Below are positions 9,116 to 16,886 of a DNA stretch of 29,671 nt, piece after piece. Both the position numbers and the translations under genes were made by a program. Every line of letters begins with the position of its first letter. The stretch's first letter is position 1. The notes beneath the pieces are model-generated. The model saw only the letters and a list, made by a program, of their open reading frames with translations, was not told where the DNA came from and searched no databases. The stretch is from positions 1 through 29,671 of the forward strand of contig PBAR01000037.1 in the NCBI GenBank assembly GCA_002718285.1, given 5' to 3'. Source of the stretch: Fidelibacterota bacterium (GTDB lineage Bacteria > Marinisomatota > Marinisomatia > Marinisomatales > UBA1611).

Positions 9116-10030
9116 ATGAGTAAACTTTTGACTCCTTTAAGTATTAACAATATTTTAATTGCTGGTGCCAATGGTTTTATTGGCACTTTTTTGTATGGCA
9201 AATTAAAGTCTAAATTTTCATTGACTGGTTTGGGTTATAGCCAAGAGTCAAATCTAGCAAACTATTTTCCGGCTGATTTAACAGACATTTCCATGTTGCA
9301 ATCCTTTTGCAATACAGCTCCACAGTTTGACGCACTCATTTTTCTGGTGGGTTTAGCTCATAAAAAAGGCAAAGGTAAAGAAATAGATGAATATAGAAAT
9401 ATCAATAAACAAACTTTGGTTAACCTATTAACAAGTTTAAAAAAGAAAAATAAATTACCTCGAATAATTATTTTTGCCAGCACCATTTCTGTATATGGAG
9501 AAAACATGAATCAAAATGTATATGAAGAAGATTCGAGTAAGAACCCTATTAGTCCCTATGCAATTACAAAACTGGAAGCAGAAGAATATTTATTGGAACA
9601 GTTCAAAGATCAATCCTGGATTCTAAGATTCGCGCCTGTTTATGGTGGTGGATTTGATTTAAATATAAACCGTCGCACAAGAGCAGAGGGGGTGTATTAT
9701 AAAGTTGGAAACGGGCAGAAACAATTATCTTTATGTCATTTGGAAAATATTAGAGAAGCAGTGCTAAGGATTCTAGAAGGTAAAGTGCCAGCCGGTGTGT
9801 ATAATATCTCCGATACCAATGAATATACGTATAATGATTTATTAAAATATATCAATGCAAAGTGGGCACTCCCAATTCCCACATTTATATTAAAAGTACT
9901 CTATTATATTGGCACTATAATAAATAGCATATTCCTGAAAGAAAATGCAACAAAATTAATTTCAGATAACATTTTTCCATCTGATAAAATCAGAAAATAT
10001 ACCTCTCTTACAGCATCATTAAATGAATAA
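9116..10030 (+). CDS. WbpV-like NAD(P)-dependent sugar 4-reductase/epimerase
   Basis: A 304-residue SDR with GANGFIG (17-23), ASTISVYGE at 121-129 and catalytic Tyr148/Lys152 (PYAITK). It resembles SDRs encoded immediately before WbpL- or PglC-like initiating transferases. Many of those reduce the 4-keto sugar made by a WbpM-type 4,6-dehydratase to UDP-QuiNAc or UDP-FucNAc. The position fits, since the phosphoglycosyltransferase starts 8 bases after its stop and a WbpM-like dehydratase lies at the far right of the window. The C-terminus carries a hydrophobic segment (about residues 258-276), unusual for a soluble SDR and perhaps a membrane contact. The reductase role is inferred. Confidence 0.82.
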   Translation: MSKLLTPLSINNILIAGANGFIGTFLYGKLKSKFSLTGLGYSQESNLANYFPADLTDISMLQSFCNTAPQFDALIFLVGLAHKKGKGKEIDEYRNINKQTLVNLLTSLKKKNKLPRIIIFASTISVYGENMNQNVYEEDSSKNPISPYAITKLEAEEYLLEQFKDQSWILRFAPVYGGGFDLNINRRTRAEGVYYKVGNGQKQLSLCHLENIREAVLRILEGKVPAGVYNISDTNEYTYNDLLKYINAKWALPIPTFILKVLYYIGTIINSIFLKENATKLISDNIFPSDKIRKYTSLTASLNE

Positions 10031-10038
10031 AACAAAAG

Positions 10039-10587
10039 ATGACTAAAGGTATTAGCTTAATTCTCCTAACAATCCTTTCACCTATTTTATTGATTGTTGC
10101 ATTGGCTATAATCATTGATGATGGCTTCCCTGTATTTTTTCGCCAAAGGCGGATCGGTTTAAATAATATTGAATTTTGGATTTATAAATTCAGAACCATG
10201 AGAAATGAAACACCAGATATACCAACTCACTTAGTAAAAGAAGTTCAAAACTATAATACTTTTATTGGGCCATTACTAAGAAAATTAAGTATTGATGAGC
10301 TACCTCAAATAATTAATATTATTAAAGGTGAAATGGATTTTATTGGTCCTCGCCCTGCTTTACATAACCAAGATGACTTAAAAGCACTCCGTGCAGAGAA
10401 AGGGATTCATAAATTGAAGCCAGGTGTAACAGGTTGGGCTCAAGTGAATGGCCGAGATGAATTGAGTATCTCCGATAAAGTGGATCTAGATGAGTATTAT
10501 TTAAATAATAAATCATTTTGGTTAAATATGAAGATTCTCTTTATGACGTGTGTTCAAGTATTATTCCCTAAAGGTGTGTCTCATTAA
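10039..10587 (+). CDS. Small initiating phosphoglycosyltransferase (PglC-like)
   Basis: A 182-residue monotopic phosphoglycosyltransferase that should transfer a phospho-sugar from UDP-sugar to undecaprenyl phosphate and so begin a repeat unit. It shows the re-entrant hydrophobic hairpin with Ser14-Pro15, the KFRTM motif (50-54), the catalytic Asp86-Glu87 dyad (SIDELPQ), GPRPA near 103-107 and the late GVTGWAQVNGRD motif. The N-terminus is a few residues shorter than usual, lacking the common KR(L/I)FD opening, but an in-frame stop at 10024 leaves no room to extend. A second, larger transferase of the same superfamily is at 27096, so the locus has two possible priming enzymes. Confidence 0.9.
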   Translation: MTKGISLILLTILSPILLIVALAIIIDDGFPVFFRQRRIGLNNIEFWIYKFRTMRNETPDIPTHLVKEVQNYNTFIGPLLRKLSIDELPQIINIIKGEMDFIGPRPALHNQDDLKALRAEKGIHKLKPGVTGWAQVNGRDELSISDKVDLDEYYLNNKSFWLNMKILFMTCVQVLFPKGVSH

Positions 10588-12082
10588 TTCCAAGCCATTA
10601 AGAATACTGAAATATTTTTGTAATTATATTTTAATTATTTTTTCAAATTCATATGTTTTTACACAATCCTCAATTAATACGGATAATATTAAAGAAATAT
10701 CCCATTTCAATAGAAATGAATTAAGTCAAAATCTGCTTAATAACACTTATAAATCAAAATTTAATTTTTCATTCAATATTAACACAATCGGCAATAGCGG
10801 CCATTCAAATATAGATAATAATGCCGAATTATATTCACACAGCAAAAGTACAAATTTATTAAGTACCCGTTTGGAGTATTCCACACCATGGTTATCTTTA
10901 TCTCTTGAACCTTATACTATTTCTTATAATGGTAGTTTTACCAATGCTCCTGCTCCCGGCACATATAATGAAAATAACAACCATTCTTTTAATAATAGCA
11001 CAGGCAAAACTAAAATAGGATTACGTCAATCTAGCTTGGTTTTGCATTATAATGGGGTTGGAATCGGATATGGCAATATGAGCCATTGGTGGGGGCCCGG
11101 TTTCCATTCTGCCTTGGCATTGACAAATAATGCACCAAGCCAAGAGACATATGTATTGGGTACATTTAAAGATATCAAAGTGGGCAATTTTTCGTTTGGC
11201 TCACAAATAATTGCCATGCCATATAAAAGTAAAAATGGCACACAACTTTATTTTTCTGGTCTAAAAGCACATATATCTCATCATTCTGATCATGCAATAA
11301 TAACCCTTGGGCTCCATCGAACCTATCTATCAGGTGATTTTGAGAATTTATCCACTTCCACCGTTTCTGCTCATAGTTGGTCATTGCTGGATGCAGCCAA
11401 ACTAGTAATTGAGCCATTATTTGGTCAAAGGAAAAAGGATTTGAGTTATACACAGCCGGGTACTCCCGGTTTTGATGCATGGGATGAATTGCTTACAGGA
11501 TTTGCTAAACTATCTTTCCCCAAGTTGGGATTAAGTATATATGGTGATGTTGCGAGCGATGATAATAGAGGAAATCTAACAGATCTATGGGCCCATTGGG
11601 ATCATACTCTAGGCTATCAATTAGGTATGACTAAAAATACAAAACTCGACCAATATAATATCTTTACAGGAATAGAATTTTTAACAACACGGGTATCTAA
11701 TACATTTAATCCAAAATTCTATAGAGGTGGTGAATCTCCGAACTACTATGCAAAACCCATCTATGATTATTTTACATATCAAGGCCGCCGTATGGGTGCC
11801 CACTCTGGTTCTTCTTCCGACGATTTAATTTTTATGTTGGGTCTCGATAACGAAACTTCAACCACACTTTTGTCTTTTAACAAAGAGCGCCATGGTATTA
11901 AAAGCATGACCCACCCCGAACATAAAACAGAATATGTTTTTACCTACCACCGCAGATTAACATCACACCAAACTGCATTTATCACCCTCGAATATGAAAA
12001 AATCAAAAACTTTGGTTTTATTCAAGATAATATTTCTGTGAGTAAATTAGTATGGCTTGGGTACTCTTTTACGATTAATTAA
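10574..12082 (+). CDS. Wzi-family outer-membrane protein, copy 1
   Basis: A roughly 500-residue beta-barrel-like protein of the capsule-assembly Wzi family: alternating aromatic/polar strands, an HWWGPGFHSALALTNNA loop and a late GRRMGAHSGSSSDD motif. Wzi proteins sit in the outer membrane and help hold or organise exported polysaccharide at the surface. No ATG is available. GTG at 10574 gives a usable signal peptide (LRILKYFCNYILIIFSNS), while an ATT at 10583 overlaps the previous stop and has AAAGG eight bases upstream. The frame also opens at GTG 10550, inside the previous gene. It is paralogous to the next gene, with the same two landmark motifs in the same order. Confidence 0.82.
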   Translation: MCLINSKPLRILKYFCNYILIIFSNSYVFTQSSINTDNIKEISHFNRNELSQNLLNNTYKSKFNFSFNINTIGNSGHSNIDNNAELYSHSKSTNLLSTRLEYSTPWLSLSLEPYTISYNGSFTNAPAPGTYNENNNHSFNNSTGKTKIGLRQSSLVLHYNGVGIGYGNMSHWWGPGFHSALALTNNAPSQETYVLGTFKDIKVGNFSFGSQIIAMPYKSKNGTQLYFSGLKAHISHHSDHAIITLGLHRTYLSGDFENLSTSTVSAHSWSLLDAAKLVIEPLFGQRKKDLSYTQPGTPGFDAWDELLTGFAKLSFPKLGLSIYGDVASDDNRGNLTDLWAHWDHTLGYQLGMTKNTKLDQYNIFTGIEFLTTRVSNTFNPKFYRGGESPNYYAKPIYDYFTYQGRRMGAHSGSSSDDLIFMLGLDNETSTTLLSFNKERHGIKSMTHPEHKTEYVFTYHRRLTSHQTAFITLEYEKIKNFGFIQDNISVSKLVWLGYSFTIN

Positions 12083-12144
12083 TAAATGATGGATAACTAA
12101 TCAGAAAACATACTTTCAAAAAAGTAATTAATCTGCCTGTTCTA

Positions 12145-13479
12145 GTGATGGGCATCTTTTTTTTATCTCCAATTGATGCTCAATCATCTCTTAACTACTC
12201 ACACGTTACTCATCACGCTTCATTTACTTATAAACAGTCTTTTTATTTAAATACAAACCTGCCAAATTTAGAAAACCAAAACGGTTATTATTCCCCTAAA
12301 GGATATGGTTCATTTTCTTCATTTCTAATAAACTTTAATACAAAGCATCTTTCATTTTCAGCTGAACCGGTCATAGTTAACGAAAATGGTTTTAGTGTTG
12401 ATCTTCCAAAAAAAGAGAAAATCTTTTCAGTTCTAAATGACGTACCCCGAAATAATATGTATCAACCCACTCAGTTTAGAAATACAGGTATAAAATTGCA
12501 TTACAAGGGCTTATCTGCCGGTTTTGGCAATTGGGATCAATGGTGGGGGCCGGGTAATCACAATAGTTTAGTTCTCACGAATAATGCTGAAGGATTCTAT
12601 CATTATTTTGTAGGAACAAACACTTATCAAACTATTATGGGCAACTTGTCATTTAAATTTAAATATATGATTTCGGATGAAATGCAGAATTGGGCAGGGG
12701 ATGATTATTTCTATTCAGCTTGGTTTTTAAACCTAAGATATAAGAAAATTGAATTTGGTATGAGCCGAAATGTACTTAGCGGCGGATATAGTGATTTATC
12801 TTGGTCCTTATCCGATGCAATGACCGTTTTAGTAAATCATAAAAATAGTAAGTATTGGGATGCGATTAATGAATACTATTTATTAGCATCATTTTCGGAA
12901 TCAGGTTTAGAAGTATTTTTGGATATTGGATTCCCCAATCGGTCATATGCTGATAAGGATCCTGAAATATATTCAGACCATGCAATGGGTAGTAACTTAG
13001 GACTAAGAAAGCAGGGTGCGTTTGGTTCAGATCATTTATTATTTGGTTTTGAGTATACCCGATTGGTCCAGGGGATTTATTATAATATTCTTCCTACCCC
13101 AAATTGGTATGATAATATAAAATATAATTATTCGTCATATAAAGGTAGAAGATGGGCCGCTCATAGTGGTACCGATTCTGATGACTTTTTGATTTTTGTT
13201 GGATATAAAGACGATCAAAAAAGTTTCATTTATGGATTGAACTATGAACGCCATGGGGTAACCTACCATTTCCCGCCAGAAGTAAAATTTGAGTCGCGAA
13301 TAAATGTATCATATAAACTGGGTAATACCAAAATTCATTTAATTTATGAAAATGAATATTTCGAACATTATGGATTTGTTGATGTAAACCGCAATGTTTG
13401 GGATGAAACATTTGAACCGGGATCTCTCCAGCGCACCCACACCCTCCTAATCTCCCTCCAGCATTCTTTCTCTTTCTAA
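12145..13479 (+). CDS. Wzi-family outer-membrane protein, copy 2
   Basis: A second Wzi-like barrel of at least 444 residues, 62 bases after copy 1. It carries FGNWDQWWGPGNHNSLVLTN (landmark at 133-137) and a late GRRWAAHSGTDSDD motif, and ends on a phenylalanine (HSFSF) as outer-membrane barrels often do. The first canonical start is GTG at 12145, but that leaves a signal peptide with no basic n-region. The open frame reaches back to 12097 and encodes a convincing one (RKHTFKKVINLPV before MGIFFLSPIDAQ). The true start is therefore probably ATC at 12100, or an ATG at 12086/12089 lost from frame by a small indel. Likely outer-membrane; its division of labour with copy 1 is unknown. Confidence 0.8.
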   Translation: MMGIFFLSPIDAQSSLNYSHVTHHASFTYKQSFYLNTNLPNLENQNGYYSPKGYGSFSSFLINFNTKHLSFSAEPVIVNENGFSVDLPKKEKIFSVLNDVPRNNMYQPTQFRNTGIKLHYKGLSAGFGNWDQWWGPGNHNSLVLTNNAEGFYHYFVGTNTYQTIMGNLSFKFKYMISDEMQNWAGDDYFYSAWFLNLRYKKIEFGMSRNVLSGGYSDLSWSLSDAMTVLVNHKNSKYWDAINEYYLLASFSESGLEVFLDIGFPNRSYADKDPEIYSDHAMGSNLGLRKQGAFGSDHLLFGFEYTRLVQGIYYNILPTPNWYDNIKYNYSSYKGRRWAAHSGTDSDDFLIFVGYKDDQKSFIYGLNYERHGVTYHFPPEVKFESRINVSYKLGNTKIHLIYENEYFEHYGFVDVNRNVWDETFEPGSLQRTHTLLISLQHSFSF

Positions 13480-13512
13480 TTCTATTTATATAACGAATAA
13501 ATTTATACAAAG

Positions 13513-13561
13513 CACCCCATCAAATTGCCCTTTCAAAAGAGGGTGGGGATGTTAATAAAAT
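13513..13561. repeat. Degenerate GC-rich hairpin repeat, copy A
   Basis: This lies 34 bases after the second Wzi-like gene. GCCCTTTCAAAAGAGGG (13527-13543) folds into a short imperfect stem, followed by TGGGGATGTTAATAAAA, which matches the GGGG-TTAAAA tail of other intergenic copies in this window. It may also act as a weak transcription terminator for the left module. The copy is poorly conserved, so its membership in the family is moderate. Confidence 0.5.
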
Positions 13562-13695
13562 AGCTTCCTTTTTATTATAATACTGATCCTTCCCACACCT
13601 TTCAAATTATTCATTACTCCAAATCTAATCTAAATACACCATGTCAAAATACTTAAAATACATTCTAAACCAAATTTAACAATTATATAAAAATC

Positions 13696-13726
13696 TTTGA
13701 CATACTGTCAATAACATGTAATTTTC
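13696..13726 (+). promoter_or_regulatory. Candidate promoter for the SLBB/HTH-Wzz operon, with overlapping dyad
   Basis: TTTG at 13696-13699 and TAATTTTC at 13719-13726 are 19 bases apart and match the Bacteroidetes-type pattern TTTG ... TAnnTTTG in all but the last base. A perfect TTGACA also sits at 13697-13702, but the nearest TATAAT-like hexamer (13717) is too close for a normal sigma-70 spacer. A perfect inverted repeat, TTGACA-TAC-TGTCAA, spans 13697-13711 and overlaps the upstream element, as an operator would. Transcription would begin near 13730-13733. Confidence 0.45.
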
Positions 13727-13756
13727 TCTATGATTAATAAAAACCAACCAAATAAT

Positions 13757-15733
13757 ATGGGTAAAAAACAAACTAATAGAAAAATTAGCATTTCAGCGTG
13801 GAATCTATTGATACTATTTTCCTTCTTCATTATCCCTTCTACCTTATCATGGGCTCAATCCTACCAGGAACTCCAGCAGCTCCAAAAGGAATACCAAAAA
13901 GTACTAGAAAAGCAAGCCCTTCAAAAACCTGAAGCTATTTCAGAAGCTGAAAAAGCAGCTAAGAGCACTGCATTGCCGGATAAGCTTATTTATTCTAGGA
14001 AAGATGTAGAATCCCTATTGGTTAGTACTGAAAAATTGATTCAAGAAATGAAGGCCTTAAAAGATTCCACTGAAATCATGCCTTATATTGGATACAATAT
14101 TTTTACGCAAAGAGATTCGGTTCCTTTTTGGCAAAATTTGCCTGCACCGGAAAATTATCAATTGGGGCCTGGGGATGAAGTTATCATATCATTATGGGGT
14201 GAATCCAATGGGCATGAAGAAAAAACTATCAATAGAGATGGTCAAATATTTATCGATAAAATAGGTGTCTTAAGTTTAGGGGGGAAATCAATCGATGAAG
14301 CCAAAACATATATTATATCAAAATATTCCCGAATCTATTCAACCCTTTCAGGGAAATCACCAAAATCATATTTAGATATAACGCTGGGTGAATTAAAGTC
14401 AGTGAATGTCCACTTTGTAGGATTTATAAATATACCCGGTGTCCATTTAATTCATCCATTTTCTAATGTGGTTACGGGACTAACACAAGCAGGGGGAGTA
14501 GATATTAATGGATCTCTTCGCCAAATTCAGGTCATTCGAAATAATGAGGTCATCAGGGTATACGATTTATACGACTATTTATTTTATGGAAAATCCCTAC
14601 ATGACCTTAGACTATTAGATCAGGATATTGTATTTGTACCTCCACGCAATTCAACCATAGCGGTTACAGGAAGAATACGGGTCCCAGGATATTATGAGAG
14701 TAATAATTCAATCAATTTAGAAGAAACGCTTAATCTGGCAGGAAAACGAGATGCAAGGTCAGGCAGTGCTATCTTTATGTATCGGTTAAAAAACGGAAAA
14801 AGTTTTATTATTAACGAAGATGATCTCTCCAGATTTAATGTAATGGATGGAGATAGTATTTACATTCCCATTTTGCCGGAAGTGTTGATGAAAGTATCCA
14901 TTGGAGGGCAAGTAAAATCCCCAGGAGATTATCCCTTTTATAAAGACTTAACCGTAGGCCAGCTAATCGATGCCACTTCATCAAAATCTGACCATGATTT
15001 TTACCAATCAATGGATTTGAAACATATTAAAATCCATCGAAAAAATCCAAGTGGTATGGAGCCTATAGAATTAACATTGGACGCCATTACAAATCCGGAA
15101 TTTCGACTACACAATGGTGATCAAATTAATATACCCATTAATCGGATAAACCAACCAGTTAGGTCAATTGTAATTACGGGAGAAATTCAAAGTCCTGGAC
15201 TATATGGAATTGGCCACGATACGCAATTAAAAACCATGGTTGATGCAGCAAGCGGGCTAACACCGAATGCAATGGAAAAGGGAATTGAAATATTTAGGGA
15301 TTCGCTTCAGGTAGGATGGATGGATATGAATTTTTACCTTCAAGATGGTGACAGTATCCATGTCCGTACAAAAACCGGACTGGTGCGTGTGGATGGTGAA
15401 GTAAATAACCCGGGATATATTTCTTATAAAAGAGGAACGTCGGTAAAAGATTATATTGAAATGGCCGGCGGGTTTAATGCCTTTGCCGAAATCAGAGATG
15501 TATTGGTCATCCATCCAAACGGAATTGCAATCCCAAAGTCCCGTTGGTCTTCACCAAAAGTGTTAGAAGGTTCAACAATTATTGTAAATCCTAGAACAGT
15601 AAGCGGCTCTTCAAAAGGGCCAACAGGGTGGGAAGCATTTTCTATTATTTCAACACAAGCGGGCAATGTGGCAACCACGTTATTGACCTTAATCTTGTTG
15701 ATGAATCAGACTTCAGGCAGTGCCGGAAACTAA
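13757..15733 (+). CDS. SLBB-domain outer-membrane polysaccharide export protein (Wza-like)
   Basis: An outer-membrane/periplasmic polysaccharide exporter of 658 residues from the ATG at 13757. This start is preferred to the ATG at 13730 because the predicted transcript starts near 13730 and because it leaves a normal signal peptide (basic KKQTNRK, hydrophobic core, WAQ cleavage near residue 33). A Gln/Lys/Glu-rich probable coiled coil follows. The poly-export domain starts at YQLGPGDEVIISLWGE (about 134), then come five SLBB-type units with PG turns near residues 222, 305, 383, 475 and 547. A C-terminal hydrophobic helix (about 632-650) could cross the outer membrane as in Wza. No lipobox cysteine is seen, unlike E. 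coli Wza. The Wzz gene overlaps its end by 14 bases. Confidence 0.9.
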   Translation: MGKKQTNRKISISAWNLLILFSFFIIPSTLSWAQSYQELQQLQKEYQKVLEKQALQKPEAISEAEKAAKSTALPDKLIYSRKDVESLLVSTEKLIQEMKALKDSTEIMPYIGYNIFTQRDSVPFWQNLPAPENYQLGPGDEVIISLWGESNGHEEKTINRDGQIFIDKIGVLSLGGKSIDEAKTYIISKYSRIYSTLSGKSPKSYLDITLGELKSVNVHFVGFINIPGVHLIHPFSNVVTGLTQAGGVDINGSLRQIQVIRNNEVIRVYDLYDYLFYGKSLHDLRLLDQDIVFVPPRNSTIAVTGRIRVPGYYESNNSINLEETLNLAGKRDARSGSAIFMYRLKNGKSFIINEDDLSRFNVMDGDSIYIPILPEVLMKVSIGGQVKSPGDYPFYKDLTVGQLIDATSSKSDHDFYQSMDLKHIKIHRKNPSGMEPIELTLDAITNPEFRLHNGDQINIPINRINQPVRSIVITGEIQSPGLYGIGHDTQLKTMVDAASGLTPNAMEKGIEIFRDSLQVGWMDMNFYLQDGDSIHVRTKTGLVRVDGEVNNPGYISYKRGTSVKDYIEMAGGFNAFAEIRDVLVIHPNGIAIPKSRWSSPKVLEGSTIIVNPRTVSGSSKGPTGWEAFSIISTQAGNVATTLLTLILLMNQTSGSAGN

Positions 15734-16886
15734 ACCAACAATTGGCCAACTTATAAAGCGGTATCGCTTGCTGAATGATATCCGCCAAGAAGATTTTGCA
15801 TCTAAGATCGAAGTCTCCCGCGCAACATTAATCAATTATGAAAAAGGCCATACCACGATTAATGTGGATGTATTAGAAAAAATAAAAACCGCATTCCCGG
15901 ATTTTAAACTTGATGAATCAGAAGAAAAACCAAAGATTATTGAAAACAATATGATCGATTTTAAAATATTATTTGATGTATTAAGAAATGGGCGGAATTG
16001 GATTTTTATTTTTACATTGTGTTGTGGAGTAATGAGCATAGGTCTTTCCTTTCTGTTCACAAAATATTATACCGCACGTATTTCATTGTACCCAACCAAG
16101 CAGGATGTCGCATCCAGTTTAGGTCAATTTCAATCTCTTGCATCCAGTTTTGGAATGAATATTCCCACAGAGAATCAGCGGTTTAACATTCCGGATGTGG
16201 TTCAATCCAATTTAATTAAACAAAAGATTATGGCACAATCATGGCGAACCGTTTCGGGACATAATCAATCGCTTTATGATTTATGGGAATTATATGACTC
16301 ACCATGGTATAGATTGTATTCAGACGGTCCCGGGGACTCAGCATTCATCAATGAAAAAGCCATTGGATACCTGACCAAAAAAATTAATGTTATAGAAAAT
16401 AGGAAAACGGGATTAATTGAAGTGCTGGTGTCTTTAGAAGACCCAGCGGTCTCTGCAAGTGTGGCAAATTTTGTTGGTGTTCAGGTGCAATCATATATCC
16501 AAAGAAAAAACTCTGCCCAGGCAACCAAAGAAAAAAACTTTATTGCCAGTCGATTAAATATAGTGAAAAATGAATTGCTCGACTTAGAAGACGAATTAAA
16601 ATCATTTACAGAAAGAAATCGAGGTTATGATGAATCTCCCGAATTGTTTATGGTTTATTCCAGATTATTTCGAGAAGTAGAAACAAAGAAACAGGTGGTT
16701 ATTACCTTGCAGCAGCAATTGGAATTAGCAAGGATAGAAGAAGTGAAGCAATCCCCTATTCTCCATATTCTAGATAGGGCTGAAATCCCAGCAAGAAAAA
16801 GCGCCCCAAACCGATTATTATTTTTAATAGCAGGTGGGTTTATTGGGTTATTTGGTTCAACTTTAATCACGGTTTTTCGTTATTAA
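15720..16886 (+). CDS. Wzz-type chain-length determinant fused to an N-terminal XRE helix-turn-helix
   Basis: A 388-residue fusion. Residues 8-62 form an XRE/Cro-type helix-turn-helix (RQEDFASKIEVSRATLINYE, then the usual N-x-x-x-L-x-K-I ending). Residues about 78-388 are a Wzz/polysaccharide co-polymerase: TM1 about 94-114, a periplasmic domain with coiled coil (about 270-345), the IPARKSAPNR segment, and TM2 about 366-386. No kinase domain is present. Both Wzz termini are cytoplasmic, so the HTH faces DNA. GTG at 15720 overlaps the SLBB gene; an internal ATG at 15951 (Met78) would give a plain Wzz without HTH. Chain-length control and export partnership with the SLBB protein follow from the family. 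A membrane-tethered regulator role is my inference. Confidence 0.87.
   Translation: MPETKPTIGQLIKRYRLLNDIRQEDFASKIEVSRATLINYEKGHTTINVDVLEKIKTAFPDFKLDESEEKPKIIENNMIDFKILFDVLRNGRNWIFIFTLCCGVMSIGLSFLFTKYYTARISLYPTKQDVASSLGQFQSLASSFGMNIPTENQRFNIPDVVQSNLIKQKIMAQSWRTVSGHNQSLYDLWELYDSPWYRLYSDGPGDSAFINEKAIGYLTKKINVIENRKTGLIEVLVSLEDPAVSASVANFVGVQVQSYIQRKNSAQATKEKNFIASRLNIVKNELLDLEDELKSFTERNRGYDESPELFMVYSRLFREVETKKQVVITLQQQLELARIEEVKQSPILHILDRAEIPARKSAPNRLLFLIAGGFIGLFGSTLITVFRY

Noticed and set aside
11175..11480. Minus-strand open frame of about 100 codons inside the first Wzi-like gene
   Set aside because: Shadow of a well-supported coding frame; the protein resembles nothing I recognise.
15720..15960. 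HTH-Wzz fusion as a sequencing or frameshift artefact
   Set aside because: HTH, linker and Wzz lie in one unbroken frame, and the GTG start overlaps the upstream gene as operon genes here usually do.
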